Source: Casuarius casuarius (Eukaryota > Chordata > Aves > Casuariiformes > Casuariidae). Taken from it: DNA of 64,000 bases. A program made the position numbers and the translations under genes. Where the stretch lies: assembly GCA_003342895.1 (NCBI GenBank), contig PTFA01000081.1, forward strand, positions 1,581,397-1,645,396. Direction: 5' to 3'. Under the pieces are notes generated by a model. It saw only the letters and a program-made list of their open reading frames with translations, was not told where the DNA came from and searched no databases. Below are positions 44,948-56,395 of this stretch, one piece after another. Positions within the stretch are counted from its first letter, which is position 1. Each line of letters begins with the position of its first letter.

Positions 44948-47900
44948 GGGGAAGGTTTCCCTTACGCACGGGCTTACAGGAGCAGCAGACTGGGCCTTAC
45001 AGAGGGAGAAGAGACACAGTTTAGCCCAACGCCTGTGGTATGAAAGGGGTGCAAGCTGTGGATTTTAACTGCAAAGTGGAACACAGAAAAGACAGGTCTG
45101 TTAAGTTAAAACAGGAATTTAATCCATATAGCAAATAAAACAGAACATCTCCCCCTTAAAAGACAGGACAGTTAATAAATGACGATGTTTGATTGCAAAA
45201 TCTGGAAGGGCTTGGTTTTCCTCCGTGCCAGATTAGCTGAGCGTGTGTGCAAAGCCTGCCTCCCTACCCCTATCCCCCCCCGAAAAATGAGTTGTGCGCC
45301 CTGTTGCATTAGAGAAACCCAAAGACTGCAAAAATCACCTTTTTCTGCCATCGCGCTGCAGCCATAAGGCAAAGAGCTACGATCTGCCGCCGAGGACGTT
45401 CCCGGAGGCCTCCTGCCTCGGCAGGCTGCTTGTAAGAAATACAACACCCGACAGGTTCACCCCACCCCGAAGCAGCACGTTGCTTAAACCCGGGATTGCT
45501 AAAGGCGTATAAAACTATGGCTACGTTATCATCCAATAAATATGTACGAAGACTGAGCATTAAATCATACATAAAGTCTTGAGTTCCCTCAACTTAGCAT
45601 TTCGTTATATTCAAATTTTAGTTTTAAGCTTTCTTTTGTTGTTAAATACCTTTTGTTTTTAGCTTTAGTTTTAAATTAATTCTTTATTTTGAAATATTCT
45701 TCTGAAATTACTGCAGTATATTTACAACCTAAACATCGACTTCATACAATTTTTTCATTTCTAGACATTTTTAAGACTTATTCTATGCTCAGTGATTCTA
45801 ATATATGTTACTGGGTTGAGGGATGTTTATTCCACATTTTTTTTTCTGGTATTACATTTTTTATGGCACAATCCACTGCAGAGAAAAAAAAAGCAGCTCC
45901 ACTTTGCAGGATTTAAAGTCTCTGGTGTGGTTTTGTAGCACTTAGAAGCACCGTGGTTTGTGTGAGACCTTGGAGACATGGAGTGGTTATCGGTGGCTCT
46001 TGGCTCAGTGCACAAACCAAGCCGTAGCTATGAAGAAGTCCTCTCGGGTAGCTTTAATGGTAGCGGGGCACCTGCAGAAGCAGAGCAATAGATACCTAAC
46101 GTCGCAATAGCCTCGGGTGACCAGCTGGGAATTATCTAGCTGTAAAAGGTGAATCGCACAACTTCTCCGCTTCCCAGGGGTGTAGAGGTCACATTTCAAA
46201 CAGCTACCCACAAAGTGCTTCAAAACCCTTGGCTAAAAACACGAACTGCTTGTGGCACTCCCAGGAAACAGCTCTGGTCCTACCGCAACTGCGTTCAGGA
46301 TACTTGCTTTTCATTTCATATTTGATCCTCATTAAACTTAGACAATGAAAGAGGTTTTCTAAACTTTCAGTTTTTCTCAACAGGCTATAAGTTTGGTATA
46401 TTGCTCCTTATAAAAATGCCCTTGGTATCTGGAATTTATTCTACATATTTTGGCACATTTTGTTCATTTCCTTCTACCTCAAGTAATAAAAACATTTGCA
46501 CATTTTTGAACGTAGGAGAAATCTTGTCTGCATGCATCTTTTGTCCACAAACTGTCCCATTTTATGCTATAACTGTGAATACAACAGAGGGATACTTGCC
46601 AGTCAAAACAGATGCTCAATTCCTATACGAGAGAACGGCGCACAAATAGAGGATTTGGTCTAATGTATTCGCAGCCCATTCAGCCCCAGCTACTTCCGAG
46701 ACTTCTCAGTACAAATTGCAGCAGAAACTGGCTCAGAAATTAAGTTCCTACGTGGGAGCTAGTGGAAAGCAAGGTATTTTGGAGGCAAAAATCTGTCCAC
46801 CTAAACATGCACCATATTGTGCACAAGAAGAAACACCAGTGCAGGTAAAGTGTTTTTCACAGTGACAGTTTTCTCTGCCAAACTTCACAGCCTAAACTAG
46901 AATGAGCCACAGAAGTTAAGTACGCACCACGAGACCGGTCGCGGCCAAGCTCAAGTCCAATAATTTGGGGGCTGCTGATGCACACGCAGCCACGGTGCAG
47001 ATCTTGTTCGGGTCAGATGCAGCTTTCGGATCCCTGCAATATAAGGGCTAAACCCTCCCTCCCAGACCCTGAACAAAAGTGCTGTTTAGCCAAAGCCAGC
47101 TTCTACGCTCTGAGCCAGGGCATAAGTAGGACAGCAGGGGACAACATCTGATGTCACTTTTTGTGTGACCTTTCCGGGCCTTTTGGTCAGGATTGAAGTT
47201 ATTTTCTTCCTATTTTCTCCTCCATCCAAGCCAATGGAAACCTTTAAACAGACCTCAGGGGAAACTGGGTCAGATACTTATTGGCCAAGTGCTATAGCCA
47301 CAGAAGGACCCAAGTCATGAGTTAGGTGCACAGACCTCCTTGGATACCAGGGAACAGCGGGAGTTTGGAACGCAAAACCAAATCCCAGGAGAACTTCTAC
47401 CCAGGGTATTTTGCTCATCAGCCATCTCAACTGCATCAATCACCTACATCAGTCTGAGGCCAGTTGTTATAAAACTGCATTTCCAGAATTAAAGAATTAT
47501 TGCCCTTTCCTGACAAGAAGATCATTTTCCTCAGAATTTTTAGCACATTACCTAAACTGTAATCAAGGTTAACAATTATTAGGTTCATTGCTATATACTT
47601 TGTCCTCAAATTGGTGAATAAGATACAAGATCTTGTATTATGCTAATAATCCTTATTCCTGGAGGGGGGAGAAGAGGGGATGCTCTTTTGGGCAGTGCTA
47701 CAGCAACAGGCAGGATTGCTCCTTTTCCAGCGCGGTCGCAGCTCGCGGATGTGAACCTCCTCTTCGTCTCCAAGAAAAATTTTACAACAAGCTTCACCTT
47801 ACAAAGCACAGCAGTAGGCGCCTAGCTGGTGCTTACGTAAAACTGCTACCGTTAACATTTGAGGGCCATGCCAACAATGAGAGCAAGCTACAGCTAAGTC

Positions 47901-50099
47901 GAAAGAAAAGAAAAAGAAAGAAAACCTTTTGATTTGAGCAAAAACTTGCAACGAAAAACAAACACTTGATTCACAAGTGCTATAGTTAGGGAGAGTGAGT
48001 CAAGAACTAATCTACCATACTAATTGGATTGAAAGATTCTGTGTTGGTGGATTTTAGTGGCTGTATTAAAAAGCCATCTCCCCTCCAAGGCAGAGCGCCA
48101 ACGCACTGCAGAAAAGACAGGAAACAAGTTAAGGAGTGCCCTCCAAGGTTAAAAGGGGACCTTGTTATCTTTAAAAGGGAAGGGAACCTGATTTCCATGA
48201 AAACCAAGTTTCTCTCTTTGTCTTTTGCAATATAAGGCTGGGGTTTTTTTATTACCAAAATCAGCAACTGGAAAAAAACATTTACCAGAGCATTATTCTC
48301 ATTATTATAATAATAAAAGGATCAATTAAAACTCAGTTAAGTGGTAAATCTGGTGTGTAGTAGACTGACTCTAAAAGGGAATTTCCATTAGCGCAATAAA
48401 AACAAGCGATACCAGGCACAACACTGGCCACCTTTCCAAATTTTGAATCTCTACAGCTTAAATAAGTCGAATTCTTTTTTATATCCTTGTCCCTCCCTCC
48501 AAAACAAACAAGCAAATCTGCAGCATTTCTCGGTTCAGCAATGGTGCAAGTTCTCCCGAAGGAACTGACTTTCTATAACACACAGAAAATAAAAAAGCAG
48601 TTCCGTGGTTATTGCTACAGGAAATCCCAAACTTGTCTCCAGTTACCGAAAAAGAAGTCAATTAGACAGATTTAATGGAGTTCATATTGTATCTATTAAA
48701 TGTGAGTCAACAATTCGAAGCATCTATTGCACGGCAAAAGTATGCAGAGAGGGCCTAGCTTCCGCACAAGTAGGCTAAGTTATAATATGCTGGTCATTTC
48801 TACAGTGTGCCAACACGTCTTGAATTCACACTGCCTCTGAGCTGTGTTTGGAGCTCAACCCCATCAGCCTTGTACCCCAACTGCCTGAATGCGCCCAAAG
48901 GGAAAATTTTGTGCATCACTTACAAGGACTCAGCCCTTTGGCTGCACCAACACGGCATGACTTTTGTAGCCAGGGTCTATGTACGTGTTTTTTAGCATAT
49001 TCTTTCTTTCCTTTTCCTCTGCCAAAGGGCAAGAGAATAAGCTTTGCAGGGTTAGAGAAGGCCAGATCGCATCTTAGCTCCTTACAAGACAGGATAATGA
49101 CCTAGCAAGTATTAAGAACAGTGACAGAAATAACTTCTCTCCATCGCTTAGACTAAAAGGTTAATAATCATGTATTTCACCTCTCACCACCAAACAGCTG
49201 CTTTAAAACTCTCACCAGGAAGAGCCTGCAATACCATTTGCACTCTAGACTTCCCCAGTGAGAAGGGAAACTTCCTTTATTTCGCTGCTTCCTTCTTCTC
49301 TGTCTCAAGACTAGAAATGATTATTGGCCCAAATCTCCGTCCTGCCTGTTTCAGAAGCACTTAAAACACACACACAAAACCCCCTCTTAACCCAGGCCCA
49401 CGTTCTGCAGTCTTGGGTCCTTCTCTGACCAAACGCAGAAACGCAGCAGCTCAACTCCTGCCACCCAGCCATCGCAGCGAGTGTCCGTAGCACCGCTGCA
49501 GCAGCCCCCTTCCTCCAGCGCCTTTAATTCTGCAGTCAGCCGCAAGACATCCAGGGCTGCCAGCGCTGCCCGACCTCCGCACGACGGGGAAACGACCACG
49601 AGGTCTCTGTTCTGCTCCGCTATTTCTGACAAACATGGCTGAAGGAAATTATTTCCCTGGATTATTAGGCTAACGGATATTCCCCCCAATAATGATGGAT
49701 TGCACTTGTTTTATTTTTCACTCTTCTGAAAATATCGCTTCAACCACAGCAGGAAAGACTAATTATAAGCAGCCTGTCTGGGGTAGAAAGGAAGAAAGAA
49801 AGAAGTAGTTTGTCTAAGCGTATGGAAATGTGGCTGTGCGCTTCACTTTCTGCCTTTTCTTCTTGTCAAGCAAACAAAGCAGAAGGGTGGGAGGGGGAAC
49901 GGCAGCGCGAGCAGCGAAACGGCCTCGGAAATTCAACGCTGCAAAGCTATTCCGGCTGATGAAAAGCAATGAGACGAGACCCCTCCGCTCCTGCTCCACT
50001 CCGCCAGGCAAGAGATCGTTGCCAGGCTTGGACAGGCAAAATCTGTTCCCTAAACAGGGTTCATCAGGGCATATCAAGGCTTCAGAAACATTATCGCGT
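44948..50099. other. single-copy non-coding stretch
   Basis: No gene recognised across 5 kb. 45520-45870 is AT-rich (over 65% A+T by eye) with TTTTAGTTTTAAG-type words and could be a conserved block or simply AT-rich intronic DNA. 47895-47930 is an AAAGAAAAGAAAAAG purine tract. 49400-49620 is mildly CpG-enriched, with frames up to 100 codons. No transposon recognised. Confidence 0.45.
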
Positions 50100-50300
50100 T
50101 TTTAATAATTCAGGAACCTGCCCGTGTCCCTCTTGATTAACGTCTACATAGCAATTGTCCCAGCTTCGCCGAGGTTGTCATTTTGCTGTCAAGAAATATC
50201 TGTAATTGGTTATACCAGCTGAAATGGTTATTTCAGCTTTTCAGTGTCTTTTAAATTGGGCATCTTAATGAAGGGGCAAATGTTCTGACAGCAGATGCCA
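50100..50300. promoter_or_regulatory. candidate conserved block with hairpin
   Basis: Complex sequence with TTGCTGTCAAG (TALE-like), CTGTAATTGG (homeodomain), and the inverted repeat AGCTGAAAT (50217-50225) / ATTTCAGCT (50230-50238) around GGTT. The perfect 9-bp stem with a 4-nt loop would form a stable small hairpin. The stem is too short for a microRNA precursor. Regulatory role inferred from texture. Confidence 0.25.
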
Positions 50301-51980
50301 AGAATGTGCCTGAAAAAAGTCAGGAGAGGAGAAAGAACAAGGGGAAAACAGGGAAATTCATCTGCACACGTGCAAGCGCACATTGTACGGAAGTCTTTGA
50401 GAGCATGTACTTGCCTCTTTTGACCTGCAATCATCTGCTTGCAGGGCTGTATCCACCAGCAACAATTTGCACATCTGCTTTGGTGAGTTTGGCAGTAACC
50501 AGCTGCTGCATGTGCAGTTTCCAGTAAATCACAGGAGAGGGAACCAACGTCCTCGAATGAGAACTTGGTCCGGATGTTTTTAATGGCTGAAAACAAGCGG
50601 TGAAGATTACTATATACCAAAATAGGAGGGGAAGGCAGCCCATTCATTTCTCTCATCAAATCTGCTAGTCTATTACACATATCTTACTGTCTTCAGGTCT
50701 GCTTCAGAAATTTATTCATCTAGTTATGCCAAGACCCTTTTTGCCACATCCCAGTTCACTGTGGAACTATCTATGCCAAATTCTTTGGAAAAACCTTGTT
50801 TTGGCTAAACATATGTGAAAACGAAACAGACATTTTGGGCAAAATAACTCTAAAAACTCTACTTCTACATGCTTTACCAAAGGTTGGCTTTTGCCTATTG
50901 CAAAAACATATTTTAGAGGAAACGGAGTTCAATTTAACTCCTAAGAAATATGAAACACCTTTAGCTCTCGGTCTGCTATCTGAATTAAACTGCAGTCCAA
51001 ATCCAGAGCAATTGGCTTAGGCCTATTTCTGAGGCTCTCTAGAGGAGGATTCCTCTCCTTAACAAACCTTGCTTTCAGAGTCGGTGATTATGTCCTGCTG
51101 CTCACTGCAACTGCGACAAAACTGTTTGTTTTATATTTAAATGAGACTATAGAGCAACTTAGTTACTCTAAGTAATATTTTCCCAAGACTACCAGGTTAT
51201 CAGCATTTCTTTTCATGGCAGACCAAACAAAGCCAAGACTCGGAGCCTGCGATGACATCAGGCGCGGTTATTAGGACAGCCTCGAGACCAGGAGGAAGGA
51301 CGGACGCTATCCATCTTCAGCAGTCTGGGCCGGGGGGGGGGAAGTCTTTCGCACCGGCTCCAGCAGAGTCTAACCTCCCCTGCACCATGAGGGATGTGAC
51401 AAGGTCTCCGCATTCTTACCGAGGGGCCTAGGAGGTCTTGGTGTCTCCCAGGAAAAGAGGATTCGCCTTCTGTTGAAAACCGCACAATGAGAACAAATGG
51501 GAGCAAGCCCCGTGGTAAGCAACTTCCAAACGATACTAGTCCTTTGCATTCTCCTGGATCCTTGCGATTACTACGGAGGAGACCATGACAACAGCAGAAA
51601 GGCCATTCACTGCTGACATTGGAGACACAATGGCCAACTAGTACTTCGGATGAAATAAATCACCCACTAGCTGTTTTATTAATGATCCGGCCGGAAAGCT
51701 CATACTTCACTGCAGAAGATGAAAGAGACACAAGTAAACCAAGCTGCTAGTAGACAGGAATGTATTAACATTCATTTAGCTTCTTATATACTGCAGGTCA
51801 GGTCAGGAGAGGAGCTGGCCAGTGCCGCTAAGTCGGTGCCTAGCTGCTCTCAGGGCCTGGCTGTATATAGAATTCCCATTTAAATTCAAGATAACCAGGG
51901 AAGCCAGAAAGGCTGACACTAAAACCACATACTCACTGGACTGTCGTCTATCAGCTAATTAATATAAAGACTACGCGTAA
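50301..51980. other. single-copy non-coding stretch
   Basis: No gene recognised. A minus-strand frame of 150 codons (50228-50680) is Cys-rich but matches no family I know and is within the range expected by chance for this much sequence. A G10 run lies at about 51332-51341. Confidence 0.5.
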
Positions 51981-52580
51981 ATGCAGAGGCATCCTGAAAC
52001 CCTACTGCCTGCTTTTGAATATAAGAATAATGGAAAACTCATGCTTAAAAGGAAGTTGTGCCATCAGGGAGGACACGTATGCACTCACGGAGCTTTTCTC
52101 CAGGAAAAACTTTTGGAGAGAGCCCAGTCACAGCCTCACGTGCACGCGTACAGCCACAGGAAGACCTGGCCCTCCCCGAGGACTCGTTTCTGCAGCTGTT
52201 CGCCCATGAGCAGATTCTCATTTCACTTCTCTGCAATACGGCTGCAAAACAGAGGAGAGGGACAAAAATGGAGGAAAAATGCCACCGAGACATTATGGCT
52301 TCGTTGTTTCCTCCATGTTTTCCTAGCAATGCTTTCACAGCAACTCCACAAACACTCTTCAGTCCACATACATCACTTCCCCGCCTCATCCCAGTCTGTG
52401 TTAACAAAGTCTGCATCAGAAGTTCAGTCATGGGAGGTAAATACAAAACATTATCAAGATATGATAGTATCAAACCTACTGCGCGACTCACCCATTACTC
52501 CACTACTCAAAATATCAGTGGCTCAGACATCACCAAAGAGTCTGTCAGCGGTGAAAATTCAATATTGCAATAACCTTTAA
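51981..52580 (+). other. interval open in two + frames and one - frame
   Basis: Frames of 199 codons (51981-52580) and 171 codons (52058-52573) run in parallel on + and a 148-codon frame (52045-52491) runs on -, in sequence that is not unusually GC-rich. No protein family is recognised in any of them and no splice sites frame the block. Low stop density in three frames at once is odd and might mark an old coding remnant or plain chance. I do not call a CDS. Confidence 0.2.
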
Positions 52581-53818
52581 CTTAATCCCCTGTCTTACAA
52601 AGACATGCGCACCTACCACTGTTACTTATTTCTGTGCGTGTTGGTGCCTAAACAAAACATATCACCGTTGACTCCAAGTTCTTCAGGACAGAAGCTTCCT
52701 AGAAAGGCGGCAAGCTTTGCGCTAGGCAAGGTTATGCATGCGGGAGTGCATTTCCCGATTACACCGTGACATTACAGGGGTACACATTTATTCCACTTCT
52801 ACTAGGAGGTTATTCCTGCATAAAAAATTCCTATAATATTCTGCATGACAGGTTCAGAAGAGCCTCATCTGGCTTTTCTTTTCTTTTCTTTCTTTTTTTT
52901 TTTTTTAAGATACTGAGATCCACATGAGATTTTTCTGTGAAGTAACATACAAGAAACAGTATGTTCCAAAAATTATGTGTAAAGGGGCAAAATCATCTTC
53001 CCTTACATAATTTTAGGAGAATGAATTGCTCATGAAAAGTGTTAGAATAAGGGCTTTCAAGATTGAAGTTCACAGGCTAAGCATGCCATAGACAACAGCA
53101 ATTCATACCTCTTCCCATTTCCCTCAGTGCACCTAAGCTGTTTTATATAGAGAGGAGATGAACATGTGCATGCACGGGGAAGTGTTTAAATAACGTAAAT
53201 GGCATAGGAAAAAAAAGAGGAAATCAGGAACTCTGCATTCTCTCACAATGAACGGCAGACTAGGAAGCTGAAAAGCCACACACAAATTAGTGAAAGATTT
53301 TAAACATACAGATTTCTAGTAGAAATCACAGCAGCACACCACTGAGATCTGGCGTGTGGGGAAGGAGGAGAGAGCTGATGGAAGGGAGTAAAAAAATTTT
53401 TTAAATTATATTGACTGCACACACATTCAGAGGTTTTTTTGAGAGGAATTCTGGCTTTAATGGAATATGATGTGCTTTCAGGGCCCGAGATAATCACTGA
53501 TAGAGATCAGGTAGCAACTTTCACTGATGGTTTTCTAACTGGCTTCTGGCACCATCTCTTTAAGCATCTCATGCTGGGTTCTTTGTAGGACAGGACAACC
53601 AAGAAGAAGGGCCACTGGGGTCAATTCACTATGACGGTTCCTGCATGTCGTGACGTCCTGCACCAGTCCTAGAACAACTCACTGATGAGTAGTTTCTGCA
53701 AGCACAACGTTTCCACCCTTAACTAAAAAAACCCCAACTATTAAGGATACATTTAGTCTTAAATATTGGTGTGTTTGGCTTTCACCATTTAGGAATCATT
53801 TTTTAAGCCTTCAAAAGT
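52581..53818. other. single-copy non-coding stretch
   Basis: No gene. Contains the polypyrimidine tract at 52873-52906. Otherwise AT-leaning unique sequence. Confidence 0.5.
52873..52906. repeat. polypyrimidine (TTTTC)n tract
   Basis: TTTTC units run into a T14 stretch. Low-complexity sequence. Confidence 0.85.
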
Positions 53819-53840
53819 AAAAAAAAAAAAAAAAAAAAAA
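53819..53840. repeat. poly(A) tract, 22 A
   Basis: An uninterrupted A run with no retrocopy body seen upstream. Confidence 0.9.
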
Positions 53841-55554
53841 TGTGAAAGAGGCAAGTTTGCTTTGCCTGCCATGCAATTCTCACCACTCTATTTAAAACCA
53901 TTCATCCAAACACAAGGTATTCTCAGAGGCACTATTGATAAAAGACTGCACAGAAGCCAAGCACCACAAGCGGCTATTTTTAATTATCTGAACTGCTCAC
54001 TGAAAACATGCACAGCTTCACAAGCGAACTTAAGGTCGGGAAGGGAAGCAGGGGTTAAAAATCACAGCAACAAGCTACACGTTAAGAAAAATCTCCCCAT
54101 GGAAACCCCCTGTCTAGCCTAGGACTGTATATCAGTCCAGGTGAAACATTTTGGGCTATTGTAAATGAAGATAAAACATGTTGGCATCTGTGTGACAGAC
54201 ATGGCCACAAATAAATCAAGCAATAAACAGCACAGCACGCTATTTCTGGCTTTGTGCCTCCTTTTTGTCACATTAGGGTAAAAAGTTGCATTCAAAGACC
54301 ACAACTGTCTCTGAAACAAGAAGCCTCCCAACACCCCCCACCATCTAGGCAAAAAAAGCAGGACAAATTCAAGTGTCTGAAGGGATTACGGGATAAGGGG
54401 GGAGCCTGCTAACAAAAGCAGACAGCCGTTGTGGCTTAAGGAATCAAAATGAATGCCTCAACGTCCTCCTCCTAGCTTTGTGCAAAGGTTTTGTGGTGGC
54501 AATGCTTGGTCTAAGAAGACACTGCTGGCTACTGCTTCTTCCCTACTGTCCTGCCAAAAACCTTTCCCCTGCCCAACCCTTCCCTGTTGTTCTTCTCCAT
54601 CTCCACTAGGTTGAGCGATGGGCAAACCTCAACAAGCCTTTGAGGGACAGTCTTGGACAGCTGTTTCCAGTCACTGGTTGAACTGCACCACATTTGCCAT
54701 GCAAGGTTTTCCAGCAATGAGAAGAGACAGAGGATACACTGGTTCTACCAGTACATCCAAGAGACTTGGAGAAGAAACAGCAGAGGGTCATGTGGACGAT
54801 GGGATGGACTGAGACTCATGGACATTCCTGTGCCATTATTGCACCTATTTCTATGAAACAAGACACTGCATCTCTGCGCTTCTTCTCACTTCTATCAGAG
54901 AATTAAAAACCTCAGGGTAAGGTCTTAAATATGCGTTTGTAGAGTGCCTGACAGAAAAGTGCCCTGGTCCCACCTAAAACTGCCAGTGGTACCATACAGA
55001 GCCAGTTTTCTCAGATATGTTGTCCGGACACGTGTTCACTGCTCTCCCCCATGAGCCTCTTATTTCCAAGGACTCCCTGGCTGAGAAGAACTGAGAATCA
55101 CAGACCGAGCATTTTTCCGGTGTAACTGCTTCCAAGAACAACGCTGCAGGATTTTCAAGTCACCGCAACAGTGACTGTCTGATACCTGAGGATGTGTCTG
55201 AACAACCATTTCAATACAAATTCTGTAGACATGAAACAACTGGTCAACAAAACTTACTGCTTCCAAGAACTATCTGAGGGCTGAACATCAGCGTGGGGCT
55301 GGAAGCAGGGCAGCTGCAAGCAGGGGGATCGGATGCCGACAGCAGAAGGACAGAGTTGCATGCCAGCAAAACAGGATTAAGGTGCAGACTCTCAAACAAG
55401 TAAATATGATGGACTGGGTTCAGTCTGGACTGCTAATTTTAAGTACATAGCTGCATAAAGAAAAATGCCATGTTGAAGAGAATCCAAGGTGACTTTTTTC
55501 CCCTGCCTCATCCCCTAGGATCTAAATCTAAACATTGTGTTAGACTCACATGTC
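53841..55554. other. single-copy non-coding stretch
   Basis: No gene recognised. 54700-54870 (GGATGGACTGAGACTCATGG and following) has the feel of an old interspersed repeat, but I cannot name one. ACTGCTTCCAAGAAC is repeated exactly at 55125-55139 and 55256-55270. Confidence 0.4.
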
Positions 55555-55571
55555 GGGGGGGGGGGGGGGGG
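55555..55571. repeat. G17 homopolymer
   Basis: Seventeen consecutive G. Long G runs are rare and sequencing-prone, and this one can form inter- or intramolecular G-quadruplex. The true length is uncertain. Confidence 0.9.
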
Positions 55572-56215
55572 AGGCATCTTACCATAGCGAAACACTTGCA
55601 CATCAACTGATCTTCAGTACCTGTCCACGCGTACACTTTTACCCACCTGGAGTAATCTAAATTACCTTTCCCTTAATATTTTTTTTCTTTCTTTGAGATA
55701 TTTTGCTGTCTTTCATATTAAGGCTCTTTCTCAATATGGGTAACTAAAAAATAATTTACATTACTTATTATAAAACATTGTAATTATAATGAAAAGGCAC
55801 AGGAAGAGTTTGCTTAAAAATAGGAGGCTAAAGACAAAGATCCACAGGAATTCCACAAATAAGGCAGAAGAAGGGTTATTTGGAAGCAAGGTGATATATT
55901 TTGTCTTCCTCTGCATCCCCAGCTTTGTTCATAATGGTTATGCTTATCAGTGCCTACACTTTCTGTTTTCCTAAACGGTATCTGAAGCTCAGAGAGTCCA
56001 TTAGAGAAAGTGAGGTCTTGCACTCCATCAAACTTCAAATGCTGAATAAACCCTATTTAAAATAATTTTCTAAAGCAATTGCGAGAATTTACAGGTCATC
56101 TTAGATTCAGGGCCATGCTGACGCAGGCAAACATGGTGGCTCCCTCCCACAGTTCTGGCAGTTGTGACACTTGAAGGTAGCGCGGCTGCTGTGCAAGCAA
56201 ACAAGATGGAATACA
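55572..56215. other. single-copy non-coding stretch
   Basis: AT-rich unique sequence with no gene or recognised repeat. Confidence 0.5.
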
Positions 56216-56395
56216 TCATAAATAATGCTTACACTTTAAATAGCAATTTTCATCCATTACTCTGGGGATGGGTCACAAAGGTTGGCGAGAGCATTGACAT
56301 TAACATTTTAGGCAACGGTACCCAGATGGTTTAAGTGATTTGTCCAAAGCCACATAAAAATGCAGCTGAAGCCATGTACAGAACCAATTTCTAAA
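56216..56395 (-). mobile_element. MIR/CORE-SINE-like relic
   Basis: The + strand follows the reverse complement of an amniote MIR/CORE-SINE. 'AATAATGCTTACACTTTAAA' corresponds to the 3' 'aatacttagcacttatatag' part. 'TCACAAAGGTTGG' follows in the middle. 'GGTTTAAGTGATTTGTCCAA' and 'AGCCACAT' correspond to the core 'ggttaagtgacttgcccaaggtcacac', and 'CATGTACAGAACC' to the tRNA-side end. The blocks are colinear, so the call is fairly secure despite high divergence. Ends are approximate. Confidence 0.65.

Noticed and set aside
50228..50680. 150-codon Cys-rich minus-strand frame
   Set aside because: A few frames of this length are expected by chance in 64 kb over six frames. No recognised Cys spacing or signal peptide.
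54690..54870. Possible LTR-like segment
   Set aside because: It has a repeat-like feel, but I could not identify LTR ends, a target-site duplication or a family.
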